A stretch of 64,000 nucleotides of DNA, taken from Psychrobacter sp. UBA3962 (GTDB lineage Bacteria > Pseudomonadota > Gammaproteobacteria > Pseudomonadales > Moraxellaceae). Positions 54,257-63,497 of this stretch are shown here, piece by piece (positions within the stretch are counted from its first letter, which is position 1; every line of letters starts with the position of its first letter). A program made the position numbers and the translations under genes. The notes below the pieces were generated by a model, which had not been told where the DNA came from, made no database searches, and was given only the letters and a program-made list of their open reading frames with translations. The stretch covers positions 192,284-256,283 of the forward strand of contig NZ_DGDC01000003.1 in the NCBI RefSeq assembly GCF_002385225.1. The letters run 5' to 3'.

Positions 54257-55390
54257 TTATAGTTCGAAATCATCAAAATCACTGTCTGATAAATCAGAAT
54301 CAATCTGACCTACTAAGTAGGAGCTGATTTCTGTCTCTTGTGGCGCAACTTGAACGTTGTCAGAGGATAACCAAGTATTGATCCAAGGAATAGGGTTGCT
54401 CTTAGACTCTGGGAAGATGCCAGGTAGACCCACAGCTTCCATGCGTAAGTTGGTAATGTACTCGACATACTGACACAAGATGTCTTTGTTCAGACCAATC
54501 ATAGAACCATCTTTGAATAGGTAGCCGGCCCATTCTTTTTCTTGTTCTGCTGCTTTACGGAAGATATCGATACTCTCTTCATAGCACTCTTCAGCAATTT
54601 CAGCCATTTCTGGATCATCTTTACCTGAGGCTAAGATGTTAATCATGTGCTGAGTACTGGTTAAATGTAGCGCTTCATCACGGGCAATAAGCTTAATAAT
54701 TTTGGCATTACCTTCCATTAGCTTACGCTCAGCGAAGGCGAACGAGCAAGCAAATGACACATAGAAGCGAATGGCTTCTAGGACGTTAACCGCCATCAAG
54801 CATAGGTACAGCTGTTTTTTTAGTTTTCTTAAGTCAACATACTTCTCTTCACCATTAACGATATGAGTGCCTGGACCCAATAAGCTATATAGCTGTGAAT
54901 GTTGGTACAAATCGTCATAGAAGAAAGCAATGTCTGAGGCACGTTGTAGGATATGCTCGTTCTCCATAATATCGTCGAATACCACACCAGGATCGTTAAC
55001 GATATTACGGATAATATGAGTATAACTGCGAGAGTGAATGGTCTCTGAGAATGACCAGGTCTCGATCCAGGTTTCAAGCTCAGGGATAGAAACCAGTGGC
55101 AACAGCACCACGTTTGGGCTGCGACCTTGAATCGAATCAAGCAAAGTTTGATACTTTAAGTTACTGATAAAGATATGTTGTTCATGGCTCGATAAATTAC
55201 TGTAATCGATACGGTCTTTTGAAACATCAACTTCCTCTGGGCGCCAGAAAAATGACAACTGCTTCTCAATTAGCTGTTCAAAAATAGGATGCTTTTGTTG
55301 GTCATAGCGCGCCACGTTTACGGGCTGACCAAAGAACATCGGCTCTTTGAGCTGATCATTTGGAGTTTGGCAAAAAATTGAGTACGTCAT
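54257..55390 (-). CDS. nrdB: Class Ia ribonucleoside-diphosphate reductase beta subunit
   Basis: Holds the diiron-tyrosyl radical used by NrdA to make deoxyribonucleotides. Ligand and radical residues correspond to E. coli: Asp85, Glu116 and His119 (ETIHSRSYTHI), with Tyr123 as the radical site. Later ligands lie in the ARDEALHLTSTQHM helix. The 377 residues are normal. The C-terminal tail SDLSDSDFDDFEL is the acidic peptide that docks on NrdA. AAAGGT precedes ATG. It sits 193 bases after nrdA, with a palindrome in between. Confidence 0.98.
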   Translation of the reverse strand: MTYSIFCQTPNDQLKEPMFFGQPVNVARYDQQKHPIFEQLIEKQLSFFWRPEEVDVSKDRIDYSNLSSHEQHIFISNLKYQTLLDSIQGRSPNVVLLPLVSIPELETWIETWSFSETIHSRSYTHIIRNIVNDPGVVFDDIMENEHILQRASDIAFFYDDLYQHSQLYSLLGPGTHIVNGEEKYVDLRKLKKQLYLCLMAVNVLEAIRFYVSFACSFAFAERKLMEGNAKIIKLIARDEALHLTSTQHMINILASGKDDPEMAEIAEECYEESIDIFRKAAEQEKEWAGYLFKDGSMIGLNKDILCQYVEYITNLRMEAVGLPGIFPESKSNPIPWINTWLSSDNVQVAPQETEISSYLVGQIDSDLSDSDFDDFEL

Positions 55391-55513
55391 GATTCTACCT
55401 TTTATATTTATGAGAAGTTTTAAGTTTTAATAGGCAGCTGCGATAAAGTCGGATAGATTTTATCGCATAGTAGAGTTACAAAACTTAATGAGTAAAAGTG
55501 TTTTTTATATCCG

Positions 55514-55543
55514 AAATAACCCCCTTAACTTAAGGGGGTATTT
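55514..55543. promoter_or_regulatory. Palindrome between nrdA and nrdB
   Basis: ACCCCCTTAA and TTAAGGGGGT form a nearly continuous palindrome with a one-base centre. The 3' side on the minus strand is only weakly T-rich. It could be a partial terminator that sets the nrdA to nrdB ratio, or a binding site. Confidence 0.45.
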
Positions 55544-55583
55544 CATTTAATTAACCATTGCTAGCTACGTAGGCTTTGAAATA

Positions 55584-57860
55584 TTAAAGCTTACACGCAC
55601 CGCTGGCACAGCCGTCATCGATATCGGCTTGAGCATCGTTAGCCCCATCACGAGTGTTGTGATAGTAGAGGGTCTTAACGCCCAGTTTATAAGCGGTCAA
55701 CAAGTCTTTTAGCAGTACTTTCATTGGCACACGGTTGCCTTCAAAGCGGGTTGGGTCATAGTTGGTATTGGCAGAGATACTCTGATCAATAAACTTCTGC
55801 ATAACCGCTACCAGCTTTAAGTAGCCATCATTATTTGGCATTTGCCACAACAGCTCGTAGTTGTCTCTTAAGTTTAAGATATCAGGCACTACTTGCTTTA
55901 AGATACCATCTTTTGATGCTTTCACAGACACTAGACCACGAGGTGGCTCAATACCATTAGTTGCGTTGGCGATCTGACTTGAAGTCTCAGAAGGCATTAA
56001 CGCTGATAGAGTAGAGTTACGTAGGCCGTGCTCCTTAATCTCACTACGCAAGGCTTCCCAGTCCAACTGCAATGGCTCATTACATACTTGGTCTAAGTCA
56101 GACTTATAGGTATCAATCGGTAAGATACCTTGTGAATAAGTGGTCTCATTGAAGGCAGGACACGCGCCTTTTTCTTTCGCCAACTTGTTCGATGCTTTTA
56201 GTAAATAGTACTGTAGCGCTTCAAACGTTTGATGGGTTAAGCCCAGTGCTGAACCGTCTGAGTATTTCACTCCATTTTTGGCCAAGTAGTAAGCGTAGTT
56301 AATCACACCAACCCCTAGGGTACGGCGGTTCATACTGCCGTTTTCAGCGGCTTTAACCGGATAGTCTTGGTAATCTAATAGGGCATCCAAAGCACGTACG
56401 ATTAACTCTGCTGGCTCTTCAATGTCTTTTAGGTCTTCAACTTCACCTAAGTTCACCGCAGATAAAGTACAAAGAGCGATTTCACCTTTTTCATCATTGA
56501 TGTTATCTAGTGGCTTAGTCGGTAGGGCAATTTCCATACATAAGTTTGACTGACGGATAGGGGCCACACTTGGGTCAAACGGACTGTGGGTGTTACAGTG
56601 GTCAACGTTTTGGATGTAGATACGACCGGTGCTGGCACGCTCTTGCATTAATAAGCTGAATAAGTCGGCGGCAGGAACATGGCGCTTACGGATATTCTCA
56701 TCTTGCTCATACTTGGTGTATAGCTCTTCGAACTTGTCTTGATCCGCGAAGAAAGCTTCGTATAGACCGGGCACGTCTGATGGTGAGAATAAGGCAATGT
56801 CTTGGCCTTTAATCAAGCGGGTATAAAGAGTACGGTTGATTTGCACCCCGTAGTCCATGTGACGTACACGGTTGTCTTCTACACCACGGTTGTTTTTTAG
56901 TACCAGTAGTGACTCTACTTCTAAGTGCCACAATGGATAGAATAGGGTCGCTGCACCCCCACGGACGCCGCCTTGAGAGCAGCACTTAACCGCAGTTTGG
57001 AATAGCTTATAGAAGGGGATACAGCCAGTGTGCTGTGCTTCACCGCCACGGATAGGGCTACCTAGGGCACGGATGTTACCAGCGTTGATACCAATACCGG
57101 CGCGTTGTGATACGTAACGTACAATAGCGCTGGTAGTAGCGTTAATAGAATCCAGGCTGTCACCACACTCAATCAGTACACAAGAGCTGAATTGGCGTGA
57201 TGGGGTGCGCACACCTGCCATGATTGGAGTAGGTAGTGAAATCTTGAAAGTAGAGGCAGCGTCATAAAAGCGTTTGACGTAGTCCATACGTTCAGACTTA
57301 TCGTAAGAGGCAAACAGACACATACCCACTAGCACGTATAAGAACTGAGGGCTTTCGTAAACCTTCTTGGTAACACGGTCTTGTACCAAGTATTTACCAG
57401 CCATTTGCTCAGCAGCAGCATAAGCTAGAGTCATGTCACGCCAGTGATCGATATACTCGTTTAGCTCGTCAAACTCTTCACGAGAGTAGTCTTGCAAGAT
57501 ATGCTGATCATATTTGCCAGACTCAGTTAAGTTGACCACATGGTCGTATAGATGGGGCGGCTCAAATTGATTGTAGGCAATCTTACGTAAGTGGAAAATC
57601 GCCAAACGGGCAGCCAAATACTGATAGTCTGGAGTGTCTTCTGAAATAAGATCTGCTGCCGCTTTTATGATGGTTTCATGAATATCACGAGTCTTAATGC
57701 CATCATAAAACTGGATATGAGATTTTAGTTCTACTTGAGAAACGGAGACGTTATCCAATCCTTCTGCGGCCCAAGTGATGACCTTATGGATTTTATCTAA
57801 ATCGATTGGCTCCAGGCGGCCGTCTCGTTTCATTACTTTAATATTATCCATATTTGTCAT
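55584..57860 (-). CDS. nrdA: Class Ia ribonucleoside-diphosphate reductase alpha subunit
   Basis: Reduces NDPs to dNDPs in the cytoplasm. An N-terminal ATP-cone (KVMKRDGRLEPIDLDKIHKV) gives overall allosteric control by dATP. The catalytic core has SSCVLIECGDSLDSI with the first redox Cys, NLCMEIALPTKP with the radical Cys and Glu, and the second redox Cys in ALCTLSAVNLG. The C-terminal pair is Cys751 and Cys756 (CASGACKL), which passes electrons from thioredoxin or glutaredoxin. The 758 residues match E. coli. GGAG is six bases before ATG. Two NrdR-like boxes stand about 100-145 bases upstream. Confidence 0.98.
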   Translation of the reverse strand: MTNMDNIKVMKRDGRLEPIDLDKIHKVITWAAEGLDNVSVSQVELKSHIQFYDGIKTRDIHETIIKAAADLISEDTPDYQYLAARLAIFHLRKIAYNQFEPPHLYDHVVNLTESGKYDQHILQDYSREEFDELNEYIDHWRDMTLAYAAAEQMAGKYLVQDRVTKKVYESPQFLYVLVGMCLFASYDKSERMDYVKRFYDAASTFKISLPTPIMAGVRTPSRQFSSCVLIECGDSLDSINATTSAIVRYVSQRAGIGINAGNIRALGSPIRGGEAQHTGCIPFYKLFQTAVKCCSQGGVRGGAATLFYPLWHLEVESLLVLKNNRGVEDNRVRHMDYGVQINRTLYTRLIKGQDIALFSPSDVPGLYEAFFADQDKFEELYTKYEQDENIRKRHVPAADLFSLLMQERASTGRIYIQNVDHCNTHSPFDPSVAPIRQSNLCMEIALPTKPLDNINDEKGEIALCTLSAVNLGEVEDLKDIEEPAELIVRALDALLDYQDYPVKAAENGSMNRRTLGVGVINYAYYLAKNGVKYSDGSALGLTHQTFEALQYYLLKASNKLAKEKGACPAFNETTYSQGILPIDTYKSDLDQVCNEPLQLDWEALRSEIKEHGLRNSTLSALMPSETSSQIANATNGIEPPRGLVSVKASKDGILKQVVPDILNLRDNYELLWQMPNNDGYLKLVAVMQKFIDQSISANTNYDPTRFEGNRVPMKVLLKDLLTAYKLGVKTLYYHNTRDGANDAQADIDDGCASGACKL

Positions 57861-57956
57861 TGCTGTCTCCGCTAGTTATTGCTCAGTGACACGATTATAT
57901 CGTCTCACCACTAAAAAATATTACCTGGTACCTATAGTGCCTGTGTTTCAGATAAA

Positions 57957-57972
57957 ACACAAGATATAGGGT
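57957..57972. promoter_or_regulatory. NrdR-like box 1 upstream of nrdA
   Basis: ACACAAGATATAGGGT resembles the NrdR consensus (ACA-C-A/T-ATAT-A/T-TGT type, 16 bases, dyad) with a few mismatches. It is paired with a second box 32 bases away. Confidence 0.65.
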
Positions 57973-57988
57973 GGTTTCTATGATGTAG

Positions 57989-58004
57989 GCACAATATAAA
58001 GGAA
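57989..58004. promoter_or_regulatory. NrdR-like box 2 upstream of nrdA
   Basis: GCACAATATAAAGGAA keeps the CACAATATA half of the NrdR consensus, and its right half is degenerate. The 32-base distance to box 1 is about three helix turns, the usual spacing of tandem NrdR sites. Confidence 0.6.
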
Positions 58005-58287
58005 AAAAAGAAAATTTACTATCTTGACAAAGCGGCAGTTACTAGTTCAATTGAGAGAATTGAAATGAATAATTAGCCATGAAAAATGCTTGCAAATTTG
58101 CAACTACCGATAGGCTATTGCTTAGCGGTTATGTCAAGAAATTTAGTGGCTAAAAAAAGCTGAAAAAAACTTTTTTTACTAAATTGTAAACGAGAGTAAA
58201 CGGGTTTAGATTTGTTCAGGTAAAAGTTTTAACCTGTAAATTAATTCAGTTTGAGTGGCTAAAATAGAACCTAAATAAAATCCAAAT

Positions 58288-58322
58288 AAAAAGAGCAGGG
58301 AGGATGCCTGCTCTTTTTTTTA
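58288..58322. terminator. Terminator downstream of the DUF493 gene, usable on both strands
   Basis: AAAGAGCAGG and CCTGCTCTTT form the stem with a 7-base loop, A-run on the left and T-run on the right. The nearest gene end is the minus-strand DUF493 gene, about 95 bases away. Confidence 0.75.
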
Positions 58323-58417
58323 GCTATATTTTGAAGCTATGTTTTGGAAGTTCAGCCGTGGCTAATAAATAAAATAGTGACTCAGTTAATGTATTGTAGA
58401 CTGTAGACGTAAAATAT

Positions 58418-58759
58418 TTACACCACAGTACGAACTGTTTTTGCCTTGTCTAGAGCCGCATAAAGCTCATTCACTTGGTCTGCTTCGGTAAAGTATAACT
58501 TGGCACGGACTGAAGTGAAACGGCCGGTACTTGATTTTTTCACGGTTAGACTCTCAGTATCAAAGTCAGGAAACTGAGTACCTAAAATAAGCTTAACCTC
58601 ATTCAGTAGAGTGTCATGCTCACCTTCGTGGCCAATAATACTCATAGGGTAGTCCATTGGGAATTCCCATAAGTGTAGATTTTGGATATCGGTCTTTTTG
58701 GCAAAAGGATTTCTGTTAAGAGTTAAGCTTTGAGTCATATCAATTTTTTTGTTAGCCAT
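58418..58759 (-). CDS. YbeD-like DUF493 family protein
   Basis: 113-residue cytoplasmic protein. The start at 58759 is chosen because GGGAG stands nine bases before that ATG; an ATG at 58768 directly abuts the same site and is less likely. The family signature is WEFPMDYPMSIIG, then KKSSTGRFTSVRAKLYFTEADQVNELYAAL, an ACT-like ferredoxin fold. In E. coli, YbeD sits beside lipoic-acid genes; here its neighbour is rpoD. No function is established. Confidence 0.9.
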   Translation of the reverse strand: MANKKIDMTQSLTLNRNPFAKKTDIQNLHLWEFPMDYPMSIIGHEGEHDTLLNEVKLILGTQFPDFDTESLTVKKSSTGRFTSVRAKLYFTEADQVNELYAALDKAKTVRTVV

Positions 58760-58787
58760 AATTGGCATCTCCCATTGTTTTTAAAGT

Positions 58788-58820
58788 ATAAAAAAAGCTG
58801 AGAACCCCCAGCTTTTTTTA
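58788..58820. terminator. rpoD terminator
   Basis: AAAAAAAGCTG and CAGCTTTTTTT form the stem around an 8-base loop between the rpoD stop and the DUF493 gene. Confidence 0.85.
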
Positions 58821-58847
58821 GTGAATAAGTAATGGTGTGGCTAATAC

Positions 58848-60716
58848 TTAGTCATTTTCTAAAAATGAGCGTAGGTGCTCAGAGCGTGAAGGATGGCGTA
58901 GCTTACGTAAAGCTTTGGCCTCAATCTGACGGATACGCTCACGGGTAACATCAAACTGCTTACCGACCTCTTCTAGAGTATGATCGGTTGGCATATCAAT
59001 ACCAAAACGCATACGCAGTACTTTGGCTTCACGTTCTGTTAGATTACTCAACACATCACGAGTGGCTTCTTGTAGGCCGGCTGAAGTAGCATCTTCAACA
59101 GGGCTTGAGATGGTTTGGTCCTCAATAAAGTCGCCTAAGTGTGAATCTTCATCGTCACCGATTGGTGTTTCCATAGATATGGGCTCTTTGGCAATTTTCA
59201 AGACTTTACGAACCTTGCCTTCATCCATCTCTAAACGTTCGCCTAATTCCTCAGGAGTAGGTTCACGGCCCATCTCTTGTAGCAACTGACGCGATACACG
59301 GTTTATTTTGTTTATGGTTTCAATCATGTGTACCGGGATACGAATAGTACGAGCCTGGTCAGCGATTGAACGGGTAATGGCCTGACGAATCCACCAAGTG
59401 GCATAAGTTGAGAATTTATAACCACGGCGGTACTCAAACTTGTCTACAGCTTTCATCAAACCAATGTTACCTTCTTGAATTAAATCCAAGAACTGCAAAC
59501 CACGGTTGGTATATTTTTTGGCGATAGAGATTACCAGACGTAAGTTGGCTTCAACCATTTCTTTTTTGGCACGGCGCGCTTTTGCTTCCCCAATGGCCAT
59601 ACGGCGAGCGACTTCTTTCATCTCGCTGATTTGCATGCCGAGTCTGTTTTCATGGTCTTTGATACGGCGCTGTAATACCACCACATCATCAACCACTTTG
59701 GCTAAGCTCTCAGCAAATTTAGGATTGCCTTTTAGACGGTCGGTTAGCCAATCAACGTTGGTTTCGTTGCTTGGGAAGGTCTTACGGAATTCAGCACGTG
59801 GCATTTTACCGCGGCGGATAACCAAACGCATGATTTGACGCTCTTGTTTACGCACATCATCATACACATCATGCATGATAGCCATTACGTTATCAGACAT
59901 ACGGTTATTAAGCTTTAATAGCATAAAGCGATCGGCCATTTTGGCATAGGCTTCTTCCGCTTGCGGACTACCACGACCATACTCTTCTAAAGCTTGTTTG
60001 GCAGTAGTGAATAACTCGCGAATCTCTTCGACACGCTGACGCACAAGCTCTGGATCTAGACCACCAGCCTCTTCTGCTTCTTCTTCCTCTTCTTCCTCAG
60101 CGTCTTCTTCCTCGTCATCATCCACATCTTTGGCTTTAGATTTGGTGGTAATAACGGGTACTTTTTCTTCGTCTTCTTCAACCGGCTCAAGCTCTTCTGG
60201 ATCTAAGAAACCAGTGATAACGTCAGAAAGCTTCTTCTCGCCAGCTTCTACTAGGTCATATTCATCAAGAATAAACTGTACAGTGCCAGGCCAGTAAGCC
60301 ATAGCATGCTGCACATCACGGATACCTTCTTCAATACGCTTAGCGATAACGATCTCGCCTTCGCGGGTTAACAAATCAACGGTACCCATTTCACGCATGT
60401 ACATACGCACAGGGTCAGTGGTGCGGCCTGGTTCAGTTTCTACAGCGGCTAATACAGCGGCTGCTTCGTCAGTGGCCATTTCATCATCATTGGCCCCATC
60501 GTTCATCAAGATATCATCAGCATCTGGTGCTGATTCAAAAATTTTAATACCAACATCCGTAAGCATTTGAACGATGTCTTCAATTTGGTCGCTTTCGGTA
60601 ATTGAGGCGGGAAGTTGGTCGTTCACCTCAGCATAAGTCAAATAGCCTTGCTCTTTACCCATTTGAATTAGGGTGGCTAGTTGAGAGGTAGATTGAGAGG
60701 CTGCCTTATCGGTCAT
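58848..60716 (-). CDS. rpoD: RNA polymerase sigma factor RpoD (sigma-70)
   Basis: Main housekeeping sigma factor. Region 1.1 is at residues about 8-75. Region 1.2 begins at DPVRMYMREMGTVDLLTREGE. A non-conserved segment (about 130-380) includes a run of Asp/Glu near 198-216, as in E. coli. Region 2 has NLRLVISIAKKYTNRGLQFLDLIQEGN and YKFSTYATWWIRQAI for -10 recognition and melting. Regions 3 and 4 follow, with the -35 helix VTRERIRQIEAKALRKLRHP. The 622 residues are normal. It is downstream of dnaG, as in the macromolecular synthesis cluster, with a 366-base gap. Confidence 0.98.
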   Translation of the reverse strand: MTDKAASQSTSQLATLIQMGKEQGYLTYAEVNDQLPASITESDQIEDIVQMLTDVGIKIFESAPDADDILMNDGANDDEMATDEAAAVLAAVETEPGRTTDPVRMYMREMGTVDLLTREGEIVIAKRIEEGIRDVQHAMAYWPGTVQFILDEYDLVEAGEKKLSDVITGFLDPEELEPVEEDEEKVPVITTKSKAKDVDDDEEEDAEEEEEEEAEEAGGLDPELVRQRVEEIRELFTTAKQALEEYGRGSPQAEEAYAKMADRFMLLKLNNRMSDNVMAIMHDVYDDVRKQERQIMRLVIRRGKMPRAEFRKTFPSNETNVDWLTDRLKGNPKFAESLAKVVDDVVVLQRRIKDHENRLGMQISEMKEVARRMAIGEAKARRAKKEMVEANLRLVISIAKKYTNRGLQFLDLIQEGNIGLMKAVDKFEYRRGYKFSTYATWWIRQAITRSIADQARTIRIPVHMIETINKINRVSRQLLQEMGREPTPEELGERLEMDEGKVRKVLKIAKEPISMETPIGDDEDSHLGDFIEDQTISSPVEDATSAGLQEATRDVLSNLTEREAKVLRMRFGIDMPTDHTLEEVGKQFDVTRERIRQIEAKALRKLRHPSRSEHLRSFLEND

Positions 60717-61082
60717 AATATCTCGCTTGCAATAGAAGATGTGGGTTAAAGGTAGAGTGGGGGTGCATTCGCTTTTTAGTAGGCCAGATTGTTGTCTTAT
60801 TGTTTTAGTTTTTGCAAAAGCTATTTACTGTAGGTTGAGCAACCAAATCTGCAGCCAAAGATTAAAAGATTTTAGTCCGATATTATAACATAATATCCAA
60901 ATCAGCACCGCAAATACGACCCTCAGTGAGAAAAACTAACGCTGATAGGGGGTTAATATTTGCTTAGGTACTACCCGGTGATACTAATGATATGGGGCCA
61001 TCCCCCGATTTTTAAAGCCTTAGGGCTCATTGTTTGCGTAAACAATAGGTTAATAAAGTTTTTAAAAGCCAAATACGCCACC
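60717..61082. other. Intergenic region dnaG-rpoD
   Basis: 366 bases. Small dyads are present (GGGG-CCAT-CCCC near 60994-61005 and ATTGTTT-GCGT-AAACAAT at 61029-61046) without T-runs. An rpoD promoter is expected here. No gene was recognised. Confidence 0.4.
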
Positions 61083-63359
61083 TTAAGCCATCTTACTTGA
61101 CTGCTCAGCCTGTTGCTGCTTGGACCAATTCAGTAAGGTCTGGCGTTGGCGGTTTAGATAGGAGGTAATAATAATATTTTTAAATTGTGACATTTGTTTT
61201 GATAGGGCTTGTAGCATCAGCTGAACCAATAAATCATCGAACAGCTCATCGACATCAATGATACCGCGCTTATTTAAATTGGACCAAAAAGGAAACCAGC
61301 GCTTAGCTAAGGTATGCTGCTGATTGGCCGGTAAATTGGCTAGGATGAAATGGGCAGCGGCATTGGTATCTTTGGGTAGATGAGGTGCCAGAGCGTTTAT
61401 GGTCTCAGTGAGCTGCACCAAGCTAGGACTGTCAAAATCCTGCCAACTTGGTAGAGGCGGTGGCTGAATAGCTCCTTTAGCGGGAGACTTAATGGCAGAG
61501 TCAGAAACTTTGGCTGTTGGCTTGACAGGCGCCTTAGCAGAAGCTTTATCAGCATCAGTACTATTCTTATTTTTTTGTTTTGGGCGTGGAGGATACAGTT
61601 CAATATCTGCCACGCCAGACTCTTGCCATATGCGTGCGATAGGGTCTTCTTGCATTAAATTTGGTGAAAACAGCAAGCACAGCTCAAGCATGCGGCTGAC
61701 CGTCATGTCGCTATCAAAATCTAACAATACATCATGAGCTGAGTTCTTTTGACCTTTTCGGCCCCCCAGTTTTTGATAGATGTCATTGTTAAGCAAGTAT
61801 TTAAAGCTTGAGCCCTTGGGCAAGTTATTGGTCAACTGCCTAACTTGAGACATCAGTTTGGCTTTACCTTCAGCCAAGCTTAAATCATATCTCTCACTTA
61901 AGTAGGCGAAAATATATTGTGACAAAGGCATGGCATTTTTGATCTGCTCACGCATGGCCTCCACGCCTTGTAAGGCAATATAAGTATCTGGGTCGTGTCC
62001 ACCAGGCAATGTTAAAAAGCGCAGCTCTTTGTCATCACTTAGCACGGGTAAAGCAACCTCTAGAGTACGCCATGCGGCTTTTTGACCCGCACTATCCCCA
62101 TCAAAACATAAAGTTAGGGTAGGGTTTAATTGCAATAAACGCGAGATTTGGCTTTCATTAATGGCCGTTCCCATAGAAGCAACCGCGCCGTAGATACCTG
62201 CTTGATATAGAGCAATGACATCCATGTAACCTTCGACCACTAACCAGTCGTTGGCTCTATGTTGCCTAGACTCATAATAGCCATAAAGCACATGCTGCTT
62301 ATGGAAGATAGGGGAGTCGCTAGAGTTGATATATTTAGGGTTTACCTCATTGTCTAGGGCACGTCCGGCAAACGCGATTACTCGGCCTTGATTGTCTCGA
62401 ATGGGGAAAATAACTCGATCACGCAGCAAATCATAACCCCGTCCTTTTTCAGAATTACGCACCAAGCCCAAAGCTTTAAGACCCTCTATATCTCGAGGGA
62501 AAGCTTGCTCTAAATGTTGCCAGCCGCTTGGAGCATAGCCCAACTTAAACTCATCGATAATGCTATCGGTTAAACCCCGCTCTTTAAAATAAGCCATGGC
62601 CCGTGAGTTATTACGCAAGTTGTACTGATAAAACTCACTGATACTCATCAATAGGTCATACAGATCCCCTTCTTGACTATCTTGTTGACTGTCTTGAGGC
62701 TGGCTGTAGGGAGCACCGGAATGATAGTCAGGGGCAGAGCCCATGTCAGGGTCAAAGTGGGCAATGTCTTCAGGATAGAAGCCTGAATTCCAGTCGGCAG
62801 GAGGCGCAGAGTTATAATAGCTGGCCTCATCGAAGTAGCCGGTACTGTCATCAGAGACAGGGGCCGAGTTAGGGCTATTCGAGCTGCTATTACTTAGATT
62901 GTTATTATTATTAGGCCCATTATTAGTCTGAAAGGTAATGCTACTACCGTTTGAATTACTTGAGCTACTTGTCGTAGAAGGTGCTTTAGGCTGTGCGACT
63001 GGCGGCTGAGGTGGTGGTGGCGCACTTTTCTTGGGCGTTCTTTTATAGCGTAAATTTCTATTGTCTTCTTTGGGTATTTCGATGCCTGTCTGACGTGAAA
63101 GCTCTGTTACGGCCTCCATAAAGGTTTGGTTTTCGTAGTCACGCAAAAAGCTAATGGCATTGCCACCCACACCGCAACCAAAGCAGTTATAGACGTTTTT
63201 TTGGGGATTGACATAAAAAGAGGGGGTTTTTTCACCGTGAAAAGGGCAGTTGCCTTTAAACTCTTTTCCGGCGCGTTTTAAAGTAGTGTGCTTCCCAATA
63301 ATCCCTACCAGATCGGCTTGGCTATTTAGTTGATCAAGAATATGGTTAGGGATGCTCAT
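61083..63359 (-). CDS. dnaG: DNA primase DnaG
   Basis: Makes RNA primers at the replication fork. The start is ATG 63359; an in-frame TTG at 63380 is less likely. The zinc-binding domain has Cys38, His41, Cys59 and Cys62 (CPFHGEKTPSF and NCFGCGVGG). The RNA polymerase domain starts near LLMSISEFYQYNLRN. It contains DSIIDEFKLGYAPSGW and the TOPRIM motif VVEGYMDVIALY, with FDGDSAGQKAA. The helicase-binding C-terminus ends with LNRQRQTLLNWSKQQ. Residues about 108-231 are an extra Ser/Asn/Pro/Gln-rich segment between the zinc and polymerase domains. The 758 residues exceed E. coli's 581. rpsU is not upstream. Confidence 0.97.
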   Translation of the reverse strand: MSIPNHILDQLNSQADLVGIIGKHTTLKRAGKEFKGNCPFHGEKTPSFYVNPQKNVYNCFGCGVGGNAISFLRDYENQTFMEAVTELSRQTGIEIPKEDNRNLRYKRTPKKSAPPPPQPPVAQPKAPSTTSSSSNSNGSSITFQTNNGPNNNNNLSNSSSNSPNSAPVSDDSTGYFDEASYYNSAPPADWNSGFYPEDIAHFDPDMGSAPDYHSGAPYSQPQDSQQDSQEGDLYDLLMSISEFYQYNLRNNSRAMAYFKERGLTDSIIDEFKLGYAPSGWQHLEQAFPRDIEGLKALGLVRNSEKGRGYDLLRDRVIFPIRDNQGRVIAFAGRALDNEVNPKYINSSDSPIFHKQHVLYGYYESRQHRANDWLVVEGYMDVIALYQAGIYGAVASMGTAINESQISRLLQLNPTLTLCFDGDSAGQKAAWRTLEVALPVLSDDKELRFLTLPGGHDPDTYIALQGVEAMREQIKNAMPLSQYIFAYLSERYDLSLAEGKAKLMSQVRQLTNNLPKGSSFKYLLNNDIYQKLGGRKGQKNSAHDVLLDFDSDMTVSRMLELCLLFSPNLMQEDPIARIWQESGVADIELYPPRPKQKNKNSTDADKASAKAPVKPTAKVSDSAIKSPAKGAIQPPPLPSWQDFDSPSLVQLTETINALAPHLPKDTNAAAHFILANLPANQQHTLAKRWFPFWSNLNKRGIIDVDELFDDLLVQLMLQALSKQMSQFKNIIITSYLNRQRQTLLNWSKQQQAEQSSKMA

Positions 63360-63497
63360 AATTGCGTTTGGCCTTACCAAATAAAAACGGATTCTTTAGA
63401 CGGATAAGCCACTTTAAAGGGGTTAGCTTATAAAGTGGCTCAAAGGTATTGCTTAAACAATGTAATTTTAGCTAAGTGTTTTTAGCTAAGCAGTTAC

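Larger units (their letters stand above)
57861..58417. other. nrdA upstream region and DUF493 downstream region
   Basis: 557 bases. The nrdA-proximal part has the two NrdR-like boxes. TTCAATT/AATTGAA forms an inverted repeat at 58046-58064. A terminator is at 58288-58322. The middle is AT-rich without an open frame of note. Confidence 0.5.

Noticed and set aside
58288..58322. Terminator of a plus-strand small RNA starting near 58020
   Set aside because: A TTGACA-like hexamer exists at 58023 but no matching -10 element; the stem is better explained as the end of the DUF493 transcript.
60066..60126. Run of Asp/Glu codons in rpoD as a lineage-specific insert
   Set aside because: E. coli RpoD has a similar acidic stretch in its non-conserved region, so it is a normal feature.
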